In this document: positions 54,017 to 64,000 of the stretch, one piece after another
Layout: every line of letters begins with the position of its first letter
Position numbering within the stretch: the stretch's first letter is position 1
Source: Arthrobacter silvisoli
GTDB taxonomy: Bacteria; Actinomycetota; Actinomycetes; Actinomycetales; Micrococcaceae
DNA: 64,000 nt
Reading direction: 5' to 3'
Assembly: GCF_003369445.1 (NCBI RefSeq)
Contig: NZ_QRCU01000037.1
Coordinates: forward strand, 62,001-126,000
Notes under the pieces: generated by a model
The model's input: the letters and a program-made list of their open reading frames with translations, nothing else
Database searches by the model: none
What the model was told of the DNA's origin: nothing
Translations under genes and position numbers: made by a program

Positions 54017-54349
54017 TCAGTTGCCGAGGTCGCCGAGGTCCCCGTCCTTCGGCAAGGAGAGTTCGTTCCGCGGCAGTTCCTCGACGTTGACGTCCTTGAA
54101 GGTGATGACGCGGACGTTCTTCACGAACCGTGCAGAACGGTAGACATCCCAGACCCAGGCGTCCTGGAGGGTCAGGTCGAAGTAGACCTCGCCGTCGGCG
54201 CTGCGGGCCTGCAGGTCGACGTGGTTGGCAAGGTAGAAACGCCGTTCGGTCTCGACAACGTAGCTGAACAAACCGACGACATCGCGGTACTCACGGTAGA
54301 GCTGGAGCTCCATATCGGTTTCATAGTTCTCAAGATCTTCGGCACTCAT
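54017..54349 (-). CDS. DUF2469 family protein
   Basis: A 110-residue, acidic actinobacterial protein (MSAEDLENYETDMELQLYREYRDVVGLFSYVVETERRFYLANHVDLQ..., YFDLTLQDAWVWDVYRSARFVKNVRVITFKDVNVEEL). Function is unknown. Consistently found between rnhB and yraN in actinobacteria. Same strand and probably same transcript as rnhB. Confidence 0.9.
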   Translation of the reverse strand: MSAEDLENYETDMELQLYREYRDVVGLFSYVVETERRFYLANHVDLQARSADGEVYFDLTLQDAWVWDVYRSARFVKNVRVITFKDVNVEELPRNELSLPKDGDLGDLGN

Positions 54350-54417
54350 AGATCCATCTTGCCCTATCGCGCCGGTGTCGACAGCCCGCGGCCCGGCCGT
54401 GCGGACCGGCTGCGGCG

Positions 54418-55212
54418 CTAGAGGAGGTTCCAGCTGCTCCGGTGGTGGCTGCTGGGGCCGGCGGACCGCAGGGCTTCCCGGTGGGCGGAGGTGCCGTAGC
54501 CCTTGTTTTCGTTCCAGGCAAAGTCCGGATATTCGCTGTGAAGGTCAAGCATCATGCGGTCCCGCGCCACTTTGGCCAGGACGCTGGCGGCCGCGACGCT
54601 GAGACAGGAAATGTCCGCCTTGACCCGGGTGTGCACCGGGACGTCACACGCCGTCACGCCGGGATCGTCTGCGGTGTCCGCATCGAACAGGGAAACCTGG
54701 GCGGGCAGCGAAAGCCAGTCGTGACTGCCGTCCAGCAGCACCACGTCTGGCCGCGTTCCAGCGGCCAGGAGTTCGCTCCAAGCCCGGTTGCCGGCGAGCC
54801 TCAGGGCAGCGATGATGCCAAGGCCGTCGATCTCGGCGGCGCTGGCGTGACCGACGGCGGCTGCGACCGCCCAACCCCGCACCAGCGGCTCAAGCCGTTC
54901 GCGGTCTTCAGCCTTGAGCAGCTTGGAGTCGCGGACGCCGTCGAGCAGGCCCTGGTCCTGGAGGTCGACGACGGCGATCCCCACCGAGACGGGGCCGGCG
55001 AAGGCGCCGCGGCCCACTTCATCGACGCCGGCGAGCAGCCGCACGCCCGGGGCCAGGAAGGTCCGTTCAAAGTCCAGCGTCGGGGCGGCCGGGGAAACCT
55101 TCGCACCGCGCGCAACAGCGCTCCCCTTACGCGCACCGGCTTTGCCGCTCCCGGCCTTGCCCGCGCCGGCCTTACCCGCGCCGGCCTTGCCTCCGGCAGC
55201 CCGCGTGCTCAT
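54418..55212 (-). CDS. rnhB: Ribonuclease HII with a Lys/Gly/Ala N-terminal tail
   Basis: A 264-residue enzyme that cuts RNA in RNA/DNA hybrids and single embedded ribonucleotides. Asp64 and Glu65 in [16 protein letters not shown] start the DEDD site. [20 protein letters not shown] and [24 protein letters not shown] follow, then [14 protein letters not shown]. Residues 7-30 are a repeat of GKAGAG-type units (basic and flexible), not part of the usual fold. It overlaps lepB by 4 bases. Confidence 0.95.
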   Translation of the reverse strand: MSTRAAGGKAGAGKAGAGKAGSGKAGARKGSAVARGAKVSPAAPTLDFERTFLAPGVRLLAGVDEVGRGAFAGPVSVGIAVVDLQDQGLLDGVRDSKLLKAEDRERLEPLVRGWAVAAAVGHASAAEIDGLGIIAALRLAGNRAWSELLAAGTRPDVVLLDGSHDWLSLPAQVSLFDADTADDPGVTACDVPVHTRVKADISCLSVAAASVLAKVARDRMMLDLHSEYPDFAWNENKGYGTSAHREALRSAGPSSHHRSSWNLL

Positions 55213-55970
55213 TTGCCCGTGGGCGCGGTGCTGGAGCTGCTGTCTTCGGGAGACGGCGCCGGAACGCTCCGGAAGACTTCAGCGTGGTTGTCAAGGACCT
55301 GCCAGCGGCTCACGGGCCAGGCGATCACGGCAGCCTTGCCTTCGACGTCGGGAAGGTTGATGAAGCCGCCGTTGATTTCGAGGTGCTCACGGGAGTCCGC
55401 CGAGTTGTTGCGGTTATCGCCCATGACCCAAATTTTCCCAGCCGGGACGATCACATCAAAGGGGTTGGCGTTGGGCGGTTCGGCGGGGTTGAGGTAGTCC
55501 TCGTTCAGAACGGTGCCGTTGACACTGACCCGGGCCTGCGAGTCACAGCAGACCACATGGTCGCCGGGCAAGCCGATGACGCGCTTGACCAGGTGCTGTT
55601 CTGTCTCGTCCGGAAGCAGGCCCACGAAGGCGAGGCTGTCCTGCAGCCATTTGAAGGGTCCTGGGTCTTCCTTCGGGGTGGCCGGGAGCCAGCCCTGGGT
55701 GTCCTTGAACACCACAATGTCGCCCCGCTGCAGCGCGAAGGGCTCCGGCACCAGCAGGTTCACGAAGATCCGGTCGTCCTTCTCCAAGGTTGCCACCATC
55801 GACTCGGACGGGATGAAGAACGCCTTGAACAGGAAGGTCTTGATGAGGAAGGACAACACGATGGCGATGCCCACCACCGTGCCGATCTCTTTGAGCCAGA
55901 GCAGGAACTGATTACCCTTCTTGCCGTCCTCTTCCGGCGTCGAGGCTTCCTGTTCGGGATTCTCCGGCAT
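55209..55970 (-). CDS. lepB: Signal peptidase I (copy 1)
   Basis: A 253-residue type I signal peptidase, membrane-anchored with the catalytic domain outside, cleaving Sec/Tat signal peptides. One transmembrane segment at about 27-48. Catalytic Ser57 ([12 protein letters not shown]) and Lys129 ([17 protein letters not shown]), then [21 protein letters not shown]-terminal Ser/Pro tail of about 20 residues is present. Directly abuts the second lepB (TAG-ATG with no gap). Confidence 0.95.
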   Translation of the reverse strand: MPENPEQEASTPEEDGKKGNQFLLWLKEIGTVVGIAIVLSFLIKTFLFKAFFIPSESMVATLEKDDRIFVNLLVPEPFALQRGDIVVFKDTQGWLPATPKEDPGPFKWLQDSLAFVGLLPDETEQHLVKRVIGLPGDHVVCCDSQARVSVNGTVLNEDYLNPAEPPNANPFDVIVPAGKIWVMGDNRNNSADSREHLEINGGFINLPDVEGKAAVIAWPVSRWQVLDNHAEVFRSVPAPSPEDSSSSTAPTGK

Positions 55971-56648
55971 CTACTGTCCGTTCTTAGAAGGTGGTTCGGC
56001 CACGGCAGGCCTTGGCAGTTCTGCCAATCTATCAAGTGGCCAGATGATCCGGACCGGCCTGCCGATCACCCGCTCCACAGGAACCAGTCCGCCGCCCGGG
56101 GCGCCCAGCAGGCTGCGGGAATCCGCGGAGCGCGAGCGGTGGTCGCCCATGAGCCAGAGGCGGCCGCCAGGGACCACGACGTCGAACTGCTGCGCGCTCG
56201 GCGCGTCCCCCGGATACAGGTAGGATTCCTCAACTGCCTGACCGTTGACTGTGAGCCTGCCGTCCACACCGCAGCAGCGCACGTGGTCCCCCGGGATGCC
56301 GATGACCCGCTTCACGTAGGTGGTGTCGCTGCCGGTCAGGCCCAGCCAATGCCCGACGGCGGCCGCCGCGTCTGCCAGTGGGCCCTTGCCGCTGTTGAGG
56401 GGCGCAAAGGTCCCGCGGCCGTCGAAAACCACGATGTCGCCGCGTCGGATGGGTTCGGAACCGAAATCGGTGCGGGAGACCAGGATCCGGTCCCCGGTGC
56501 CGAGGAGCGGTTCCATCGATTCCGAAGGAATGAAGTAGACGTCGATCCAGAGCGAACGGACCAGGCCGCTGATGGCCACTGCCAGGACCACTCCGAGCAA
56601 AACAAAACGCCAGCCCTGTTTCCGGGGCTGGCGTTCTGCGTGGTCCAT
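55971..56648 (-). CDS. lepB: Signal peptidase I (copy 2)
   Basis: A 225-residue paralogue. One transmembrane segment at about 14-34. Catalytic Ser44 (FIPSESMEPLL) and Lys113 (YVKRVIGIPGDHVRCCG), then GRLWLMGDHRSRSADSRSLLG. Similar in architecture to copy 1 but shorter at both ends. Tandem paralogues suggest different substrate preferences (inference). The ATG at 56648 follows the long frame of rplS-antisense sequence, which is rejected. Confidence 0.94.
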   Translation of the reverse strand: MDHAERQPRKQGWRFVLLGVVLAVAISGLVRSLWIDVYFIPSESMEPLLGTGDRILVSRTDFGSEPIRRGDIVVFDGRGTFAPLNSGKGPLADAAAAVGHWLGLTGSDTTYVKRVIGIPGDHVRCCGVDGRLTVNGQAVEESYLYPGDAPSAQQFDVVVPGGRLWLMGDHRSRSADSRSLLGAPGGGLVPVERVIGRPVRIIWPLDRLAELPRPAVAEPPSKNGQ

Positions 56649-56721
56649 GATTCGTATCCCTGTTGCGTTGCCGATTGCGCGGCCGGGACGATCACGGGAC
56701 CCGCTGCGTAAGTCGGAAGAC

Positions 56722-57075
56722 TTACTTGTTGAAGTCGCGCTTTTCCTTGATCTTCGCAGCCTTACCGCGCAGTTCGCGCATGTAGTAGAGCTTGGCGCGG
56801 CGGACGTCACCCTTGGTGACGACCTCGATCTTTTCGATGATCGGGGAGTGCACCGGGAAGGTACGCTCAACACCGACACCGAAGGAGACCTTGCGGACCG
56901 TGAAGGTCTCGCGGACGCCGTCACCCTGGCGGCCCAGGACGAAGCCCTGGAAGACCTGGACGCGGGAGTTCTTGCCTTCGATGATGTTCACGTGAACCTT
57001 GAGGGTGTCACCGGCGCGGAACTCGGGAACATCGTTGCGCAGCGATGCTGCATCTACGCTATCGAGGATATGCAT
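56722..57075 (-). CDS. rplS: Ribosomal protein L19
   Basis: A 117-residue protein at the 30S-50S interface. [51 protein letters not shown] and [41 protein letters not shown] are the family pattern. The ATG at 57075 has AGGAGTG upstream; a GTG at 57099 is in frame but lacks the site. A gap of about 270 bases to trmD suggests its own promoter. Confidence 0.97.
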   Translation of the reverse strand: MHILDSVDAASLRNDVPEFRAGDTLKVHVNIIEGKNSRVQVFQGFVLGRQGDGVRETFTVRKVSFGVGVERTFPVHSPIIEKIEVVTKGDVRRAKLYYMRELRGKAAKIKEKRDFNK

Positions 57076-57348
57076 TGATCCACTCCTGGTGGACGCCACA
57101 GGTCATCCACTTTGGGTCACGGCGGCCAAGCCCGGAGCTGTCCGGAAATTGCCGCCGAAGTTCAAAAGAGCGGCTCCGCCACTGATCGGCGGTGCCGCGT
57201 GTCCGGCTGTTGGTTGCGCTCCCCCTGTGGCAGGTGCGGACCCAGCAGACACAAAGAATAATTTTGCCATACCACCGGGCGCCCGGCCAATTCCCGCACG
57301 GCTTTTTCCGGATCGCCTTTCGGCTGTTCCGTCGCGGACTCCCCTCCG
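57076..57348 (-). promoter_or_regulatory. rplS leader and probable promoter
   Basis: 273 bases without a gene. An AT-rich stretch (57252-57270) holds a possible -10, TATTCT (57260-57255 on the minus strand), giving a leader of about 175 nt upstream of rplS. Pyrimidine-rich and G-rich tracts in it could fold, and ribosomal protein genes often have autogenous leaders. No family structure was recognised. Confidence 0.4.
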
Positions 57349-58164
57349 TCAGGCCGGCGGGTTGCCCCCTGCGCCGTTTCCGCCGCGCCGGCGCAGGCGG
57401 CCGTCGACGACGTCGTACCCGAGTTCGGCGAATGCGGTGCGGTCCGCGCGGTCCAGGGTGCCGGCGTCGAACCCGTCCAGGAGGTCCGGACGGCGCGCGG
57501 CGGTGCGCCGGAACTGTTCGTGGCGGCGCCAGCGGGCGATCTTGCCATGGTTGCCGCTGAGCAGGATCTCTGGAACGTCGCGGTCGCGCCAATTGGAGGG
57601 CTTGGTGTAGACCGGATATTCGAGGAGCCCGTCCGAATGCGATTCCTCGATGAGCGATTCGGGGTTGCCGACGACGCCGGGCAGGAGCCTTCCGATGGCC
57701 TCGACCATGGCAAGCACCGCCACTTCGCCGCCGTTGAGCACGTAGTCGCCCAAGCTCATGGGTCGGACGGTAAAGTGCTCCGCCGCCCATTCGATGACCC
57801 GCTCGTCGATGCCTTCGTAGCGGCCGCAGGCGAACACGAGATGCTCTTCTTCGGCGAGTTCGTAGGCGGTGGCCTGGGTGAAGCGCTCCCCCGCCGGCGA
57901 GGGAACCACCAGCACCGGCCGCCGGTCGCCCGGCGCTGCGGCGGCCACGGATTCGAGGGCCTGCGCCCACGGTTCAGGCTTCATCACCATGCCGGCGCCA
58001 CCGCCGTAGGGCGTGTCGTCAACCGTGCGGTGCTTGTCCGTGGTGAAGCTGCGGAGGTCGTGGACGTTGAGGTCCAGGATGCCGTCCTGGCGCGCCTTGC
58101 CGATGAGCGAAAGCTCCAGCGGGGCCAGGTAGTCCGGGAAGATGCTGACGACGTCAATCCTCAC
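57349..58164 (-). CDS. trmD: tRNA (guanine-N1-)-methyltransferase
   Basis: A 271-residue SPOUT enzyme making m1G37 in tRNAs. The knot motifs [69 protein letters not shown] and the catalytic-Asp region [21 protein letters not shown] are complete. Start ATG at 58164 overlaps the rimM stop by 4 bases. Confidence 0.96.
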   Translation of the reverse strand: MRIDVVSIFPDYLAPLELSLIGKARQDGILDLNVHDLRSFTTDKHRTVDDTPYGGGAGMVMKPEPWAQALESVAAAAPGDRRPVLVVPSPAGERFTQATAYELAEEEHLVFACGRYEGIDERVIEWAAEHFTVRPMSLGDYVLNGGEVAVLAMVEAIGRLLPGVVGNPESLIEESHSDGLLEYPVYTKPSNWRDRDVPEILLSGNHGKIARWRRHEQFRRTAARRPDLLDGFDAGTLDRADRTAFAELGYDVVDGRLRRRGGNGAGGNPPA

Positions 58165-58745
58165 GCGCGGGCCCCGTCGCCTTCACGCCCGTCGCCCTCG
58201 GAACCGGCGCCCTCGGAACCGGCGTCCTTCGTGTCGTCGCTGTTGAGCTCGAACAGCCCGGGCGGCGGTACGAGCAGCACGTAGCCGCCTTCAGGGTTGA
58301 CCTCGGGGACGATCTCCTCGACGAAAGGCACCAGGATTTCCGTGCCATCGTCGCCTTCGATGACCAGCAGGTCCTGCGCGGGCATGGTGTTCAAGGCGGT
58401 GACCCGGCCTACCACCTGCGAGCCGACCCGGGCTTCGAGGCCCACCAGCTCGTGCTCGTACCAGCCCTCCTCGCCGTCGTCCTCAAGCTCTTCGGTTTCG
58501 ACGAACAACTTGGCGCCGCGGATTTCCTCGGCACGATTGCGGTCCGCGACCTGCTCGAAACCGAGCAGCAGGATGTCCTTGTTCCAGCGGGCGCTGCGGA
58601 TGGTCAGCGGGCCGAACTTGGCCGGTTCCACGCGGAATTCGGTGCCGGGAACGAAGCGGGCCTCGGGCGCGTCGGTGAGCACCTGGACCGTCACCTCGCC
58701 GCGGATTCCGTGGGGCTTTCCGATCCTGGCCACCTGAAGCTGCAT
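58161..58745 (-). CDS. rimM: Ribosome maturation factor RimM with acidic tail
   Basis: A 194-residue factor for 30S maturation. N-terminal RimM barrel ([33 protein letters not shown]) and C-terminal PRC barrel ([17 protein letters not shown], [41 protein letters not shown]). A tail of about 24 residues of Gly/Glu/Asp/Ser repeats ([16 protein letters not shown]) follows the usual end. The ATG at 58745 has GAGGAA 5-6 bases upstream. Confidence 0.95.
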   Translation of the reverse strand: MQLQVARIGKPHGIRGEVTVQVLTDAPEARFVPGTEFRVEPAKFGPLTIRSARWNKDILLLGFEQVADRNRAEEIRGAKLFVETEELEDDGEEGWYEHELVGLEARVGSQVVGRVTALNTMPAQDLLVIEGDDGTEILVPFVEEIVPEVNPEGGYVLLVPPPGLFELNSDDTKDAGSEGAGSEGDGREGDGARA

Positions 58746-58889
58746 GGTTTCCTCTGATTTCCTACGCTGTGCCGCGCCGCTGCGGCGGGCGGCCCGAAAA
58801 GTCTGATGGGGGCGAAAAAAGGAATCCGGCCCCTCCACCATTATCTGGCGGCGGGACCGGATCCAAAGTCCAGCTATTGCTGAGCGCGT

Positions 58890-59132
58890 CTACCGGCGGC
58901 GGTCGGTGTCGACGACGTCGACCCTGACCTGCTCGCCACCGGCCAGAGCCGCGATCACAGTGCGCAGTGCGCGTGCGGTGCGTCCCTGGCGGCCGATGAC
59001 CCGGCCGAGGTCGTCCTGGTGGACCCGGACCTCGAGCGATTCACCGCGGCGGTTGTTCCTGGCACTGACCTTGACATCCTCAGGGCTGTCGACAATGCCG
59101 CGGACCAGGTGTTCGAGCGCTTCTGCCAGCAA
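58890..59132 (-). CDS. khpA: KH-domain RNA-binding protein (KhpA/UPF0109)
   Basis: An 80-residue single KH domain (LAEALEHLVRGIVDSPEDVKVSAR..., LGRVIGRQGRTARALRTVIAALA with the GxxG-type GRQG loop). RNA chaperone in other bacteria, where it partners KhpB. TTG at 59132 follows the rpsP stop by one base, so translation is coupled. Canonical position between rpsP and rimM. Confidence 0.92.
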   Translation of the reverse strand: MLAEALEHLVRGIVDSPEDVKVSARNNRRGESLEVRVHQDDLGRVIGRQGRTARALRTVIAALAGGEQVRVDVVDTDRRR

Positions 59133-59133
59133 T

Positions 59134-59556
59134 TTACTCGGCCTCGGTGGCTTCTGCCTCGGGAGCTTCGGCTTCCTCAGCGGCCTCTTCCTTCTTGGCC
59201 TTCTTGGTGATGGCTTCGGGGATGATCACGGAACCCTTTTCCGGAGCGACGAAGGCTTCCTTCGGAGCCTTGGTCTTCAGGGTGCCTTCCTGGCCCGGCA
59301 GGCCCTTGAACTTCTGCCAGTCACCGGTGATCTTCAGGATGGCGGCAACCTGCTCGGTCGGCTGGGCGCCGACGGACAGCCAGTACTGGGCCCGCTCGGA
59401 GGCGACCTCGATGTACGAGGGCTCCTCGGTGGGGTGGTACTTGCCGATTTCTTCGATGGCACGGCCATCGCGCTTGGCGCGGGCGTCCATGACAACGATG
59501 CGGTAGTACGGTGCGCGCATCTTACCGAAGCGCTTGAGGCGAATCTTAACGGCCAC
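59134..59556 (-). CDS. rpsP: Ribosomal protein S16
   Basis: A 140-residue S16. Core: [46 protein letters not shown] and [26 protein letters not shown]-terminal extension rich in Ala/Glu/Lys (about 45 residues) is typical of actinobacteria. GTG at 59556 is chosen because AGGAG lies about 11 bases upstream and the protein then starts in the conserved position. First gene of rpsP-khpA-rimM-trmD; on the minus strand, TGGCACAAT about 140 bases upstream is a likely -10 region. Confidence 0.96.
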   Translation of the reverse strand: MAVKIRLKRFGKMRAPYYRIVVMDARAKRDGRAIEEIGKYHPTEEPSYIEVASERAQYWLSVGAQPTEQVAAILKITGDWQKFKGLPGQEGTLKTKAPKEAFVAPEKGSVIIPEAITKKAKKEEAAEEAEAPEAEATEAE

Positions 59557-59779
59557 TTTTGTGGTCACTCCTGTTTCTGAAACGAGGGTGAACCCGTCGT
59601 TCTGCACCCGTGGGGCGGGCCGTACTTGAGGGTTCTAAGGACAGGATGCGCGCACGGAGAGAGGGGCCGCACGGATCGAGTACCTGTCCATTGTGCCAGA
59701 TGGCGGACGGGAATTCGAACCGGAGCGTCCGGGGTGTCGCGCGCGCCGGAGGCGCCCCGGAAGGAACCCGCGAGACCGT

Positions 59780-60217
59780 TCAGACGGACCAGACGTAGAG
59801 CCCGGCCCGTTCGGACTTTTCGACGTCGGCGGCCAGCGCCGCCAACTGCTGGACGTAGCCCCGGGACTCCTCGACGCCGAAGGGCATGTCTTCCTGCGCG
59901 GCCCAGCTTGCGGCGACGTCGTCCAGGACGTTGCCCTCGCCTTCACTTTCGTAGCTGAGCAGCTCGGAGAGGGCGCGCACCATGGCGGCAGGCACGCCCA
60001 GGAGCGCGTCGCTGGTGACGTCGACCATGGCCAGCTCGTAGTCCGCGCCCGCGGCGTGGACCGCGGTGCCGGCCAGGTCCCCCAGCTGCTCCACTTCGAA
60101 ATCGCTGATGCCGGGGATGCGGACGGCCGCCCCGGCCACGTCGCCGCCACTTTCCAGGGCAGCCGCCCGCTTGAGCGCTTCATCGTGGGTGGCAACAAAA
60201 ATTTCGGCAAAACCCAT
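59780..60217 (-). CDS. Conserved hypothetical protein
   Basis: A 145-residue acidic protein (MGFAEIFVATHDEALKRAAALESGGDVAGAAVRIPGISDFEVEQLGDLAGTAVHAAGADYELAMVDVTSDALLGVPAAMVRALSELLSYESEGEGNVLDDVAASWA...). No family recognised; alpha/beta in character, no signal peptide. The ATG at 60217 has GAGAG about 8 bases upstream; an alternative ATG is at 60232. Same strand as the VOC gene, about 97 bases downstream of it. Confidence 0.7.
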   Translation of the reverse strand: MGFAEIFVATHDEALKRAAALESGGDVAGAAVRIPGISDFEVEQLGDLAGTAVHAAGADYELAMVDVTSDALLGVPAAMVRALSELLSYESEGEGNVLDDVAASWAAQEDMPFGVEESRGYVQQLAALAADVEKSERAGLYVWSV

Positions 60218-60313
60218 GGAAAACACTCTCATTCATCCGTTCCAATGCAGGCCTGGCGACGGCCGGAAATACCGGAATCGCGCCGTCCCGATCAGCGTAA
60301 CGGACCGCGTGGC

Positions 60314-61186
60314 TTAACGGACGGCTACGCGGAGCCGGTTGCGCCACGGATCTTCGAAGCGCAGTTCCAGTCCGGTGTGGTGGGATTCGATTCCCGCGGC
60401 CTTGAGGCGGTCTGCCAGCGCCCCGACGTCGTCGCCGGACGGCACTTCGATCACCACTTCGCCCAGGCCCAGCGTGTCGCGGCGCGGGCCGGCACCGCGG
60501 CTGTTCCAGACGTTCATGGCCATGTGGTGGTGGTAGCCGCCTGCGGAGACGAACAAGGCCTGGCCGTGCCATCCCGCGGTCCGCTCGAATCCGAGGGTGT
60601 CGACGTAGAAGTCCTGGGCGGTCTGCACGTCGCCCACCTGCAGGTGGACGTGCCCGACACCGGCGCCGGCGGCGTGCTGGCCGGCCACCGCTTCCTCGCT
60701 CAGGTGTTCCTGGAGGTAGCGCTGCGGCGGCAGCGGAAGGCTGTCCATGACCACGGAGGTGCCGTTCCATTCCCAGCCGTCACGGGGCTTGTCGTAGTAA
60801 AGCTCGATTCCGTTGCCCTCGGGGTCGGTGAAATAGAAAGCCTCGCTGACCAGGTGGTCCGCGCTTCCGACGAAGGCGCGCGGCTCGTACTGCGCCGCCG
60901 TCGCGATCGTGGCTGCGAGCGCGGCACGGTCTTCAAACAGCAGGGCGGTGTGGAAGAGTCCGGCCTCGCTGCGCCCGGGGATCTGCAGGCCCACAGCCGG
61001 GGCGAGGTGCACCAGGGGCTTCCCGAGACGGCCGTAGTAGAGCCCGCCGTCCTGCTCGGCCACGACATCCAGGCCCAGGGCGTTGCCATAGTAGTCGCCC
61101 ATGAGCTTCATGTCGCCGACCTTGAGCATGACGGTACCCATGGTGAGATCGGCAGGAAGCAGGTCCTGCGTGGATGCTGCGGTCAT
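60314..61186 (-). CDS. VOC family protein (catechol-2,3-dioxygenase/CatE-like)
   Basis: A 290-residue vicinal oxygen chelate protein with two betaalphabetabetabeta modules in each half. MGTVMLKVGDMKLMGDYYGNALGLDVV and GVGHVHLQVGDVQTAQDFYVDTLGFERT are the paired module starts. Metal-ligand candidates are in HTALLF, HVHLQV and the Glu of FYFTDPEGNGIELYYDKP. Bacillus CatE-type relatives detoxify catechols or quinones and are controlled by MarR repressors. A perfect TTGAAGCTTCAA palindrome lies just upstream, but no MarR gene is in the window. Confidence 0.87.
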   Translation of the reverse strand: MTAASTQDLLPADLTMGTVMLKVGDMKLMGDYYGNALGLDVVAEQDGGLYYGRLGKPLVHLAPAVGLQIPGRSEAGLFHTALLFEDRAALAATIATAAQYEPRAFVGSADHLVSEAFYFTDPEGNGIELYYDKPRDGWEWNGTSVVMDSLPLPPQRYLQEHLSEEAVAGQHAAGAGVGHVHLQVGDVQTAQDFYVDTLGFERTAGWHGQALFVSAGGYHHHMAMNVWNSRGAGPRRDTLGLGEVVIEVPSGDDVGALADRLKAAGIESHHTGLELRFEDPWRNRLRVAVR

Positions 61187-61244
61187 TGAAACTCCCGAAA
61201 AGTGTTGGCGCCGTCGATCGGCGCTTCTACTCTTACTAAATTAC

Positions 61245-61256
61245 TTGAAGCTTCAA
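61245..61256. promoter_or_regulatory. TTGAAGCTTCAA palindrome, MarR-type operator candidate
   Basis: A perfect 12-bp palindrome in an AT-rich patch 59 bases upstream of the VOC gene start and just past the amidohydrolase stop. AAAT/ATTT arms extend the symmetry partly. Such 5-2-5 spacing is common for MarR-family repressors. Confidence 0.5.
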
Positions 61257-61269
61257 TTTATTCCAAGGG

Positions 61270-64000
<2,731 letters not shown>

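Overview
The window is chromosomal DNA from a high-GC actinobacterium, most likely Arthrobacter, Pseudarthrobacter or a close Micrococcaceae relative. The evidence is many GTG/TTG starts, apparently leaderless mRNAs, actinobacterial families (DUF3052, DUF3145, DUF2469, a PucR-type regulator next to fabD-fabH-acpP-fabF, homodimeric AceE, an MptB-like mannosyltransferase) and the long conserved order rpsP-khpA-rimM-trmD-rplS-lepB-lepB-rnhB-DUF2469-yraN-comM-dprA-xerC. Genus is inferred from resemblance, not from a search.

Layout. 1-10 kb: an edge-truncated DUF1648 membrane protein, aminopeptidase N, an OsmC-like protein, an SDR epimerase, MscS channel plus truncated haemoglobin, a four-copy 57-bp tandem repeat, acyl-CoA thioesterase and EttA. 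10-19 kb: a lipoprotein, a second-type SSB, tRNA-Arg(UCU), small enzymes, an MptB-like mannosyltransferase, oligoribonuclease, tRNA-His, peptide deformylase with an acyltransferase, and a secreted HNH nuclease. 19-26 kb: a long-form GAPDH, then a two-gene cassette (double SLATT membrane protein plus a TIR-CD225 fusion), RNase P RNA, YaaA, a zinc-ribbon protein and Nif3. 26-38 kb: MsrA, cysK-cysE, an SDR, then a sugar-acid region with gnd, gntR, idnD-idnO-dehydrogenase, a D-2-hydroxyacid dehydrogenase, an MFS carrier and an IclR regulator. 38-49 kb: tRNA-Val, sirtuin, peroxiredoxin plus DUF3052, aceE, and the fatty-acid synthesis cluster. 49-60 kb: the minus-strand DNA-processing, secretion and translation cluster. 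60-64 kb: a VOC protein, an amidohydrolase, a TPP riboswitch and the start of thiC.

How the genes work together. AceE makes acetyl-CoA, and FabD/FabH/AcpP/FabF use it (as malonyl-CoA) under a neighbouring PucR-type regulator that has a perfect inverted repeat at the fabD promoter. CysE and CysK form the two-step cysteine route. IdnD, IdnO and Gnd fit idonate/ketogluconate/gluconate catabolism, and shared TGTTCA/TGAACA half-sites link the IclR gene to the carrier and the 2-hydroxyacid dehydrogenase. RpsP, KhpA, RimM, TrmD and L19 are translation functions. YraN, ComM and DprA are DNA-uptake and recombination functions.

Most interesting points: (1) the SLATT/TIR-CD225 pair, which looks like an undescribed two-gene conflict or defence system; (2) a 38-bp element, 31/38 identical, upstream of both ssb and yraN-comM-dprA, with its 11-bp core nearly repeated upstream of the secreted nuclease gene, suggesting a competence/DNA-processing regulon; (3) recurrent IclR-type and PucR-type operators; (4) the 57-bp tandem repeat upstream of tesB.
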